This document shows positions 1 to 4,797 of a stretch of DNA of 8,211 nt, piece after piece. Numbering within the stretch: position 1 is the first letter of the stretch; every line of letters begins with the position of its first letter. The position numbers and the translations under genes were made by a program. Source of the DNA: Anaerolineae bacterium (GTDB lineage Bacteria > Chloroflexota > Anaerolineae > Aggregatilineales > UBA2796); assembly GCA_020851855.1 (NCBI GenBank), contig JADZBY010000341.1, positions 1 through 8,211 of the forward strand. The letters run 5' to 3'. The notes under the pieces are model-generated. The model was not told the DNA's origin. It did no database searches and saw only the letters and a program-made list of their open reading frames with translations.

Positions 1-225
1 GATGGGCAGCCAATCCGGCGCATTGACCAGTTCCGGCACGAGACGGTCGGGCGCGTGGTTGAAGATGCCGTGCACGAGCGTAGCCGGGGTTGCGCCGGCG
101 TGGCCCTCTTCGAAAGCGCCGCGCGTGCTCAGGTAGCCATTGCCGATGGTGTACAGGGTCTCGTTATGGAGCAGTTTTTCCGGGTGGAAAGGGAACTCGG
201 TTAGCTCCCACAAGCGGCGCAACAT
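1..225 (-). CDS. Glycoside hydrolase family 65 protein, N-terminal fragment (disaccharide phosphorylase type)
   Basis: Only the first 75 codons are present; the gene runs off the left edge. The translation begins MLRRLWELTEFPFHPEKLLH and contains TIGNGYLSTRGAFEEG (about residues 26-41), then VHGIFNHAPD and ELVNAPDWLPI. This order, an N-terminal GNGYLxxRG..EEG block followed by a G.FN/ELVN.P.WLP block, is the hallmark of the N-terminal beta-sandwich domain of GH65 enzymes, which are cytoplasmic inverting phosphorylases or hydrolases of maltose, trehalose, kojibiose or nigerose. The catalytic (alpha/alpha)6 barrel is outside the window, so the substrate cannot be assigned. The ATG at 225 is chosen because a GGGAG ribosome site (240-236) lies 10 nt upstream. 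The gene is divergent from the regulator at 936. Tandem operator-like palindromes 36-60 bp before the start suggest LacI-type control, as is common for sugar phosphorylase genes (inference). Confidence 0.85.
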   Translation of the reverse strand, partial: MLRRLWELTEFPFHPEKLLHNETLYTIGNGYLSTRGAFEEGHAGATPATLVHGIFNHAPDRLVPELVNAPDWLPI

Positions 226-260
226 ACCAAGTAGTCTCCCGTGAAAAACGAATGACACCT

Positions 261-285
261 TAAACGTTTGACTTACACGTTTAAG
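261..285. promoter_or_regulatory. Two tandem LacI-type operator-like palindromes
   Basis: TTAAACGTTTGA (261-272) and TTACACGTTTAA (273-284) are each one substitution from the perfect palindrome TTAAACGTTTAA. Their centres (265/266 and 278/279) are 13 bp apart. The outer halves also form a 9-bp inverted repeat, CCTTAAACG (258-266) with CGTTTAAGG (278-286). A-T-rich arms around a central CG are typical of operators bound by LacI/GalR-family regulators (established). The sites lie just upstream of the minus-strand GH65 gene and probably control it (inference). I could not place -35 and -10 boxes confidently; the sites may overlap the promoter. Confidence 0.5.
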
Positions 286-497
286 GCAAGGCAGATCGTT
301 TTTCTTGTCACGAGGGTCCGAGAAAAGATGAGAAAAGTGAGAAGAATAGAGCCTCACGCCCGCCTGATGTCTGTTGCCACAACCCGCAAAACAACAAACG
401 GCGGTGTCCTGCCCGGCCACTGTGCCGCTGGCATCCATTGGCCTGTGCGTATCGTTTGCACACACCCTGAAGCGACTGCCAGCAGGGTAATCGCATC
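286..497. other. Intergenic stretch with no gene recognised
   Basis: No ORF here has a plausible ribosome site or a recognisable product. The only structure seen is a purine-rich run at 320-350 with GAGAAAAG at 320-327 and again at 330-337, which puts A-tracts one helical turn apart upstream of the GH65 gene. The rest looks like unstructured spacer. Confidence 0.4.
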
Positions 498-654
498 GGA
501 ATACCCTCACCCCCGGCCCTTCTCCATATCCGTCACCCCCAGAGGGGACCCCCGACGGCATGGCGAGGGGAGATCGCTGCCCTATTGCCTCGCGATTCCC
601 CCTCTCTACGCTGTACTCGGCGTAGAGAGGGGGCCAGGGGGTGAGGCGTTTTCC
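498..654. repeat. MITE-like palindromic intergenic repeat, about 157 bp
   Basis: The ends are imperfect terminal inverted repeats. The left end begins GGAATACCCTCACCCCCGG (498-516); the complement of the right end begins GGAAAACGCCTCACCCCCTGG (654-634). Inside is a perfect 13-bp hairpin, CCCCCTCTCTACG (598-610) with CGTAGAGAGGGGG (621-633), and a 10-nt loop. C-rich CCTCACCCCC...GGCC repeats of this style occur as dispersed non-coding elements in Chloroflexota and some cyanobacterial genomes (general recollection, not checked here). There is no transposase and no clear target duplication, so mobility is inferred from shape only. The element accounts for the long but spurious ORFs crossing this stretch. 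Confidence 0.55.
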
Positions 655-733
655 ATCTGCCTGCCTCAGCCCACACTCTTGAGGCGATTGCCCTGCTACC
701 GCCAGGCAGCGCAGACTGTTTTGGGGTGACGGC

Positions 734-742
734 TGCTATAAT
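734..742 (+). promoter_or_regulatory. Extended -10 promoter for the Crp/Fnr regulator gene
   Basis: TGCTATAAT is a perfect extended -10 element (TGn followed by the consensus TATAAT at 737-742). No good -35 hexamer sits 16-18 bp upstream; the best is a weak GACTGT at 714-719, which fits an extended -10 promoter that does not need one. Transcription would start near 749 and read into the regulator gene at 936. Recognition by the housekeeping sigma factor is established for this motif; its use here is inferred. Confidence 0.6.
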
Positions 743-748
743 GAGTCT

Positions 749-935
749 GGCTCGAGGGTGATTCCATCTCGTTAGCAAGTACTTTTCGACACTGACCTGC
801 GTAGAGGGTTACGGTGATGACAACGGAATAGAACGTCCGGGGAACTTGCCTGTCTCAGTACTCACGTTGCAGACACACGCTAGCTTCGGCCTGGGCTTTC
901 GCTGCGCCCACTCGATTCCATGAGGGGCTGTACGC
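749..935 (+). other. Predicted long 5' leader of the regulator transcript
   Basis: If transcription starts near 749, the regulator mRNA has a leader of about 187 nt, longer than needed for a simple ribosome site. It holds a GAGGG sequence (804-808) placed 8 nt before a four-codon ORF (ATG at 817, TAG ending at 831) and a weak 5-bp hairpin TGGGC/GCCCA (892-896 with 906-910) shortly before the GAGGGG ribosome site (922-927). No known riboswitch is recognised. Confidence 0.3.
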
Positions 936-1610
936 ATGATTGATTCCGCACAATTCGACCGGATCGCCGCCAGCCTGCCGCTGCTGCGGCGCGCCGATCC
1001 GTCGCTCGCCCGCGAGTTTCGGCAGGGCGCGTTTCTCGTCCGCATCCCGGCGGGCCGCGAAGTGTTCGCCGAGGGCGACCGCGTCGACGCCATCGCGCTG
1101 CTCGTGTCCGGCGTGGTGCGCGTGTACAAGGTGGGCGATACGGGCCGCGAGATCACACTGTACCGCTTTGGCACGGGCGAATCGTGTGTGCTCACCGCCA
1201 ACGCCATCCTCAGCACGCAGACCTTTTCCGCCATCGCCGTGGTCGAGCAGGACGCCGAAGCGATCATGATCCCGGCGGATACGTTCCGGGGCTGGGTCCG
1301 CCGCTACGAGGCGTGGCTCAATTTCGTGCTCGACCTGTTCTCACAGCGCCTTGCCAGCGTGATGGAGATCGTGGACGAGGTCGCCTTTCGGCGCATGGAC
1401 ATTCGCGTCGCGGCGCTGCTCTTGGAGCGCAGCCGGGCGCAGAATCCGGTCAACGTGACGCACCAGGAGATCGCCGCCGAACTGGGCAGCTCGCGGGAAG
1501 TCATCAGCCGCATCCTGGAGAATCTGACCCGGCAGGGCTTGATCCGGATGGGGCGCGGCACCATCGAGGTCAGCGATGCGCGCGGCCTGGAATTGCTCGC
1601 CCTTCGGTGA
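936..1610 (+). CDS. Crp/Fnr-family transcriptional regulator
   Basis: The 224-aa product has the family's normal length and two-domain layout. An N-terminal cyclic-nucleotide-binding-like beta-roll spans about residues 25-125 (IPAGREVFAEGD, ALLVSGVVRVYK, GREITLYRFGTGESC), a dimerisation helix about 120-150, and a C-terminal winged helix-turn-helix about 173-215 (VTHQEIAAELGSSREVISR). The recognition helix carries E188, S191 and R192, the ExxSR pattern of FNR-type rather than CRP-type proteins, which predicts TTGAT-like half-sites. There is a single cysteine, C84 in GESC, and no N-terminal cysteine cluster, so an oxygen-sensing 4Fe-4S cluster as in classical FNR is unlikely. The signal is unknown; C84 could serve as a thiol sensor (inference). 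The ATG is supported by GAGGGG 8 nt upstream. The gene is followed by a DUF2892 membrane protein gene and a candidate thioredoxin-like selenoprotein gene, suggesting a redox or sulfur role. Confidence 0.9.
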   Translation: MIDSAQFDRIAASLPLLRRADPSLAREFRQGAFLVRIPAGREVFAEGDRVDAIALLVSGVVRVYKVGDTGREITLYRFGTGESCVLTANAILSTQTFSAIAVVEQDAEAIMIPADTFRGWVRRYEAWLNFVLDLFSQRLASVMEIVDEVAFRRMDIRVAALLLERSRAQNPVNVTHQEIAAELGSSREVISRILENLTRQGLIRMGRGTIEVSDARGLELLALR

Positions 1611-1619
1611 CTTTGTCAC
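1607..1619. promoter_or_regulatory. Small palindrome overlapping the regulator stop codon
   Basis: GTGAC-TTT-GTCAC is a perfect 5-bp inverted repeat around three bases, and it includes the TGA stop. GGTGA and TCACA resemble Crp/Fnr half-sites but are separated by 5 rather than the usual 6 bases. It could be an operator for the downstream DUF2892 gene or coincidence. No convincing promoter accompanies it. Confidence 0.2.
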
Positions 1620-1684
1620 AGACAGGGCGTCCTTTGTGCCGTATCATAAGGTCAACCTGGAAGTGTACACAAGGAGTTGTGGAA

Positions 1685-1915
1685 ATGAACCCCTTCGTAG
1701 CGTTCATGGCGTCGGGCATCGGGCGTCTGGTGCGTATCGTGGCTGGTATCGTGTTGATTGCGGTCGGGCTGCTCTCGGTGCAAGGCACGACGGGCATCAT
1801 CATCGCCGTGGTTGGCGTCGTCCCGCTGCTCGCCGGGCTGCTGGACTTCTGCCTGTTTGCGCCCTTGTTCGGCGCACCGCTGAGTGGCCCGAAGATTCGC
1901 GCGGGCACGAAGTAA
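1685..1915 (+). CDS. DUF2892 / YgaP-like small inner-membrane protein
   Basis: The 76-aa product has two hydrophobic segments, about residues 13-33 and 37-58, forming a short hairpin in the membrane, then a polar tail containing LFGAPLSGPK. The motif order GRLVRIVAGIVLIAVGLL, GTTGIIIAVVGVVPLLAGLLDFC and APLFG matches the DUF2892 transmembrane domain, found alone or fused to rhodanese in YgaP. The lone cysteine (C56) sits at the end of the second helix, where family members usually have a cysteine. The ATG at 1685 has a strong AAGGAG site (1671-1676) 8 nt upstream; upstream in-frame codons only overlap the regulator gene. It starts 74 nt after the regulator and ends 28 nt before the thioredoxin-like gene, so co-transcription is likely. 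YgaP-type domains are linked to sulfur or persulfide handling, but no biochemical role is established for the stand-alone form. Confidence 0.8.
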   Translation: MNPFVAFMASGIGRLVRIVAGIVLIAVGLLSVQGTTGIIIAVVGVVPLLAGLLDFCLFAPLFGAPLSGPKIRAGTK

Positions 1916-1943
1916 ACGCAGTTCACCGGGCATATTGAACGCG

Positions 1944-2186
1944 ATGAATCGGATCACGTATTTCAAATCTGCGCTCTGACCTCGCTGCTGGTCCGTGGAT
2001 CGGCGTCTGGCCGAGCTACGGGCCGCTCAACCGGGGGTTGAGATCGAGGTTATCGAGGTGCTCACCAACCCGGCGCGCGCCGTGCGCGACGGAGTGTGGA
2101 TGATCCCGGCCCTGATCGTCGGCGAGCGGCGCTGGTATCATGCCCCGCCGCTGGCCGACCTCGAAGCGGCCGTGCGCGACGAATAA
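1944..2186 (+). CDS. Candidate selenoprotein: thioredoxin-fold protein with UPRC redox motif (in-frame TGA as Sec12)
   Basis: Read through one in-frame TGA (1977-1979), the frame gives an 80-aa protein. The first strand and active site read ITYFKSAL-U-PRC (residues 4-15), with U12 and C15 as the predicted redox pair. A helix follows (SVDRRLAELRAA), then strand IEVIEVL (34-40), and WMIPALIVG (52-60), whose P55 fits the cis-proline opposite the active site. This is a compact thioredoxin/glutaredoxin-like fold. A conventional call starts at the GTG at 1995 and yields 63 aa lacking strand 1 and the active site, which makes little structural sense. A strong SECIS-like hairpin follows the TGA. The weak point is initiation: no clear ribosome site precedes ATG 1944 (TTG at 1935 is an alternative), though coupling to the DUF2892 gene ending at 1915 is possible. 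The alternative is a nonsense mutation or base error at a Cys codon. The substrate is unknown. Confidence 0.78.
1989..2025 (+). promoter_or_regulatory. Bacterial SECIS-like hairpin for the in-frame UGA
   Basis: UGGUCCGUGGAUCGGC (1989-2004) pairs with GCCGAGCUACGGGCCG (2010-2025) around the loop GUCUG (2005-2009). Of 16 positions 12 are Watson-Crick, three are G-U wobbles (1989-2025, 1992-2022, 1997-2017) and one is an A-G mismatch (1999-2015). The stem starts 10 nt after the UGA and the apical loop 26 nt after it. Bacterial SECIS elements lie inside the coding region just after the UGA, with a small loop 16-37 nt away and a G among the first two loop bases, and they bind SelB (established). 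All these conditions are met, and the loop resembles GGUCU of E. coli fdhF. The hairpin overlaps codons for about residues 16-28. Confidence 0.75.
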
Positions 2187-2196
2187 TGCGGGCGAT

Positions 2197-2238
2197 GCAG
2201 GCGGCGTCCCTACGAACTGGGTAGGCACGCCGCCTTGC
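2197..2238. repeat. Long hairpin after the selenoprotein gene; terminator or dispersed palindromic repeat
   Basis: GGCGGCGT (2200-2207) pairs perfectly with ACGCCGCC (2227-2234). After one C-C mismatch, CCTAC (2209-2213) pairs with GTAGG (2221-2225), leaving the 7-nt loop GAACTGG. Outer pairs extend the structure to 2197 and 2238. It begins 11 nt after the TAA of the thioredoxin-like gene, a good place for the end of the operon transcript, but no T-run follows on either strand. It may be a non-canonical terminator, an mRNA 3' stabiliser, or a copy of a dispersed intergenic palindrome. Confidence 0.5.
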
Positions 2239-2263
2239 GTTGTCCGCCGCTCTCCCTTTCCCC

Positions 2264-2302
2264 AAAGCCCGATCCCCATTTCCGCCGAAAGTCCGATTCC
2301 CA
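2264..2302. repeat. Imperfect direct repeat, 15 bp with 24-bp period
   Basis: AAAGCCCGATCCCCA (2264-2278) recurs as AAAGTCCGATTCCCA (2288-2302), 13 of 15 identical. It lies between the 2197-2238 hairpin and the propeller gene. It could be a paired binding site or a remnant of an intergenic repeat; two copies are too few to decide. The remaining spacer to 2399 shows only a weak TATGAT (2319-2324) as a possible -10 box. Confidence 0.35.
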
Positions 2303-2399
2303 AGTTGCGGAGTCCGTGTATGATGATGGGTAGCGCAGACGAGTGTGAGCGTCTGCCCGGAGCCGTTCCCCAACTCTCTTACAACCAGGAGTGACGTCT

Positions 2400-3563
2400 A
2401 TGCTTCGTCTGATGTTGCCACGACGCCGCGCGCTGCTCACGCTGCTCATCGTCGCAGTGAGTGGCCTTGCGGCAGCCTTTGTGTGGGGCAAGGCGGACGC
2501 CCAGGCCCCGCTGCCCGCCGGGAAAATCGCCTATGTCGTCACCGAGCAGGACGGCTCCGGCCAGATATGGACGATGGATTCCGATGGCTCGAACAAGGTG
2601 AAGCTGACCAGCGACGCGGGCGTGTTGAACTACTATCCGAGCTGGTCGCCCGATGGCTTGCAGATCGTGTTCCTCAGCCGCTCGCCCGATGGCCGGACCG
2701 AATCGCTTCAGTTGATGGATGCAGACGGCGGCAACCGCATCACGGTGGAAACCATCGAGCGCCTGGACGAGGCCGGCAACGAGGTGCGCTTCTTCGCCAA
2801 CACCGACACCTTCTCACCGGACAGCCGCCGCCTCGTGTATGTGGTCTACGCGCTTCCGACCAAGACCGCCCCCGCCGAAACGCGCATGATGCTCGTCAAC
2901 CGCAATGGCGCGGCCAGGCGCGAGATTCCGCAGGGCGCGGCCTATGACGGCAACCAGGTATTCTGGATGAGCGACAACCGCCTGATCATCGGCTTCCCGG
3001 ACGGCATCTACACCCTGAATCTCGTGGATGGTACGGAAACGCGCGTCTCCGAAGATGTCGGCTGGTTCGCCATTTCGCCGGATGAGGCTCGGCTGGCGCT
3101 GTTCTATTACACCGATCCGGATGGGCTGGCGCTGGACACCATGTCCATCAACACCGGCGCTCGCCAGCCGATCATTGCCCTGGGCGAGCCGCTGCGAACC
3201 GTCGCCGTGCAGTACCCGGTGTCCTGGTCACCGGATGGCGCGTGGATCGGCATCGGCGTGCTGTACGAGTACGAAGCCAAGCCGCCCGCGCCCGATCCCG
3301 GCGATCCACTGCCTTTCACCACGACGGATGGCTTCTACGTCTTCGCGGCGGAGCAGATGGGCGCGTTCCGGCTGGCCAGCGATCCGTACGCGAGCTGGTC
3401 GCCCGATGGCAGGTTTGTCGTGTACGCCGAAGCGCAGCAGCCCGACGACCCGTGCACGTCGGTGATCGCCATCGTGAGCACCGAAGACGATACGCTCGTC
3501 TCCCTGACCGATCCCGGCTGCAACTTCCAGCCCGCCTGGGGACCGGATACGAGCGTGCGGTAA
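2400..3563 (+). CDS. Exported TolB-like PD40 beta-propeller protein
   Basis: The 387-aa product begins with a signal peptide: basic PRRR (7-10), a hydrophobic core about 11-28, and a likely cleavage after ADAQA (A36). The rest is repeated WD40-like/PD40 blades with SWSPDG at 81-86, 275-280 and 332-337 and variants TFSPDS (137-142), ISPDE (225-229) and AWGPD (379-383). Each follows a strand pair of the form IWTMDSDGSN...LT, as in TolB. It should fold as a beta-propeller outside the cytoplasmic membrane. Two cysteines near the C-terminus (C352, C374) could form a disulfide. There is no enzyme domain and no neighbouring tol-pal gene, so it is not called tolB; ligand and role are unknown. ATG 2400 is preferred over in-frame GTG 2391 because AGGAG (2387-2391) is correctly spaced 8 nt before the ATG and overlaps the GTG. 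It converges on the Mrp operon. Confidence 0.85.
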   Translation: MLRLMLPRRRALLTLLIVAVSGLAAAFVWGKADAQAPLPAGKIAYVVTEQDGSGQIWTMDSDGSNKVKLTSDAGVLNYYPSWSPDGLQIVFLSRSPDGRTESLQLMDADGGNRITVETIERLDEAGNEVRFFANTDTFSPDSRRLVYVVYALPTKTAPAETRMMLVNRNGAARREIPQGAAYDGNQVFWMSDNRLIIGFPDGIYTLNLVDGTETRVSEDVGWFAISPDEARLALFYYTDPDGLALDTMSINTGARQPIIALGEPLRTVAVQYPVSWSPDGAWIGIGVLYEYEAKPPAPDPGDPLPFTTTDGFYVFAAEQMGAFRLASDPYASWSPDGRFVVYAEAQQPDDPCTSVIAIVSTEDDTLVSLTDPGCNFQPAWGPDTSVR

Positions 3564-3622
3564 GTGATCGCTTCTCAGCCGGGGAAGCCAGCGCAGGGGT
3601 GATGTACGTCTCGTCCGCCGCC

Positions 3623-3661
3623 TCACCGCAGCCCATCATTCACCGGAGTGGGCTGCGGTGA
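3623..3661. terminator. Hairpin between convergent genes, probable bidirectional terminator
   Basis: TCACCGCAGCCCA (3623-3635) and TGGGCTGCGGTGA (3649-3661) form a perfect 13-bp stem with a 13-nt loop. It lies between the stop of the plus-strand propeller gene (3563) and the stop of the minus-strand mnhG (3677), where a shared terminator is expected. Neither flank has a T-run, so it is not a textbook intrinsic terminator. Confidence 0.55.
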
Positions 3662-3676
3662 AGCCATCAGCCGCCC

Positions 3677-4009
3677 TCACACGTCCTGCTCCGCCATCAT
3701 GCCGAGATCATCCCGGACTGCGCCCACGCGCGGCACGCCCTGCCGGTGTGCGGCGGCGGCGATGGCGTGTGTGGAAACCGGCGCGGTGATCAGCAGGAAA
3801 AGCCCCAGCGCAATCGCCTTGGGCGTGATGGCCGGCATCAACAACGATGCGCCCACCAGCAGCCCCAGGATGCCGAGCGTGGCCACCTTGCCCGAAGCGT
3901 GCAGGCGGCAGTACACGTCCGGCAGGCGCATCATGCCCAGGATGCCCACCACGCTGAAGAATGTCCCTGCTCCCAGGGCCAGGACTGCCAGTATCTCGTG
4001 AAATGCCAT
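3677..4009 (-). CDS. mnhG: Na+/H+ antiporter subunit G (MnhG/MrpG)
   Basis: The 110-aa product has three hydrophobic segments (about 3-25, 42-60 and 65-85). The family signature GMMRLPDVYCRLHASGK (25-41) is present, followed by TLGILGLLVGASLL and a polar tail. MrpG is a small membrane subunit required for full Mrp complex assembly and activity. It is the last gene of the operon here. The start at 4009 is chosen because AAGGAAGG lies directly upstream and MAFHEI begins the conserved region; in-frame extension further upstream would overlap mnhF in another frame. It starts 16 nt after the mnhF stop. Length is normal for the family. Confidence 0.93.
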   Translation of the reverse strand: MAFHEILAVLALGAGTFFSVVGILGMMRLPDVYCRLHASGKVATLGILGLLVGASLLMPAITPKAIALGLFLLITAPVSTHAIAAAAHRQGVPRVGAVRDDLGMMAEQDV

Positions 4010-4025
4010 TGGTCCTTCCTTATCG

Positions 4026-4301
4026 TCAGAATACGCGGCCTTCGGACAGGTAACGCGCGATGGCCAGCGTGGCGATGAACCCGAACGCGGCCAGCGCGAT
4101 GCCGATGTCAACGATGAACGCCGTGCCCTGGAGTAGCGCCAGCAGGATGATGATGCCGATGAGCAGCGTGGTGCTCGTTTCGACGGCCTGCAGGCGGTCC
4201 GCCGGGCTGGGGCCAATCGCGGCGCGGTAGGCGCACGGGATCAGCAGCAGCACCAGGATGCCCAGGGCGACCTGGACCAGCGTCAGCACGATGTCGCTCA
4301 T
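4026..4301 (-). CDS. mnhF: Na+/H+ antiporter subunit F (MnhF/MrpF)
   Basis: The 91-aa product has three membrane segments (about 4-24, 43-62 and 64-83) and the conserved loop GPSPADRLQAVE (30-41) with Asp35-Arg36. FIVDIGIALAAFGFIATLAIARYL (62-85) matches the end of the family, including the membrane aspartate D65. MrpF lies among the small subunits of the antiporter and has been linked to sodium/cholate handling in Bacillus. Its ATG overlaps the mnhE stop codon as ATGA, a sign of translational coupling. Confidence 0.94.
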   Translation of the reverse strand: MSDIVLTLVQVALGILVLLLIPCAYRAAIGPSPADRLQAVETSTTLLIGIIILLALLQGTAFIVDIGIALAAFGFIATLAIARYLSEGRVF

Positions 4302-4792
4302 GACCGCTTCCCCAGGATTCGGCGCAGCAGGACCAACCGCCGCGCCTGCGCGTCGCCTTCGGCGGCGGCGGCGCGGGGCGCATCCAGGCAGTGGATGTAC
4401 ATCAGATGGTCATCTTCCGTCTCGACGATCAGCTCGCCCGGCGTCAGCCCGATGTAGGCCGCGCTCAGGGCGACGATGAGCGGGCTGCGCTCTTCATCTT
4501 GAGTCGACACGGCGATGATGCCCGGCTTCAGGGCCATGTCCGGCGAAAGCACCCGCCGCGCCACGTCGATCCCGGACAACACGATATCGCGGAACAGCGC
4601 GATGACGTACAGCAGCATGGCGACCAACTGCCCCGGCAGCATCCGCCAGCGGACCGGCGGCGGTGCGGGCCGGAAGAAGACCATCAGCGCCAGCCCGCCC
4701 ACAAACCCGATCACGAACACGTCAACGCTCAGGCTGCCGACGATCAGCATCCAGACCAGCGCCAGCGCCAGTGCGTATACCAGCAACGACAT
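4298..4792 (-). CDS. mnhE: Na+/H+ antiporter subunit E (MnhE/MrpE)
   Basis: The 164-aa product has an N-terminal pair of membrane helices (about 3-20 and 22-40) and a third hydrophobic stretch (about 53-75). A cytoplasmic domain follows, with KPGIIAVSTQDEERSPLIVALSA (89-111), YIGLTPGELIVETEDDHLMY (113-132) and IHCLDA (133-138), all typical of MrpE. The start at 4792 is set by GGAGGG 9 nt upstream and by MSLLVYALAL matching the expected N-terminus; the longer in-frame extension overlaps mnhD. It begins 5 nt after the mnhD stop and ends in a 4-nt overlap with mnhF. A slightly longer charged C-terminus (140-164) is the only deviation. Confidence 0.93.
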   Translation of the reverse strand: MSLLVYALALALVWMLIVGSLSVDVFVIGFVGGLALMVFFRPAPPPVRWRMLPGQLVAMLLYVIALFRDIVLSGIDVARRVLSPDMALKPGIIAVSTQDEERSPLIVALSAAYIGLTPGELIVETEDDHLMYIHCLDAPRAAAAEGDAQARRLVLLRRILGKRS

Positions 4793-4797
4793 CGACC

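Noticed and set aside
268..729. 153-aa plus-strand ORF
   Set aside because: It has no ribosome site, crosses the MITE-like palindrome, and its sequence is low-complexity Pro/Arg-rich with no recognisable domain.
533..778. 81-aa minus-strand ORF across the repeat element
   Set aside because: Its sequence comes from the C-rich inverted repeat read backwards; it has no ribosome site.
1608..1610. Regulator stop TGA as a second selenocysteine codon
   Set aside because: The following codons are short, not protein-like, and reach a TAA within 13 codons; the regulator already has full family length.
1989..2005. Smaller hairpin GGUC-CGUG-GAUC directly after the UGA as the SECIS
   Set aside because: It is weaker, rich in wobble pairs, and its loop is only 14 nt from the UGA; the hairpin at 1989-2025 with loop GUCUG is much better.
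1995..2186. 63-aa protein starting at GTG 1995
   Set aside because: The start lies inside the predicted SECIS stem, has no ribosome site and removes the first strand and redox motif; the frame is better read from 1944 through the TGA.
2319..2324. TATGAT as promoter of the propeller gene
   Set aside because: No -35 or extended -10 element accompanies it; kept only as a weak possibility.
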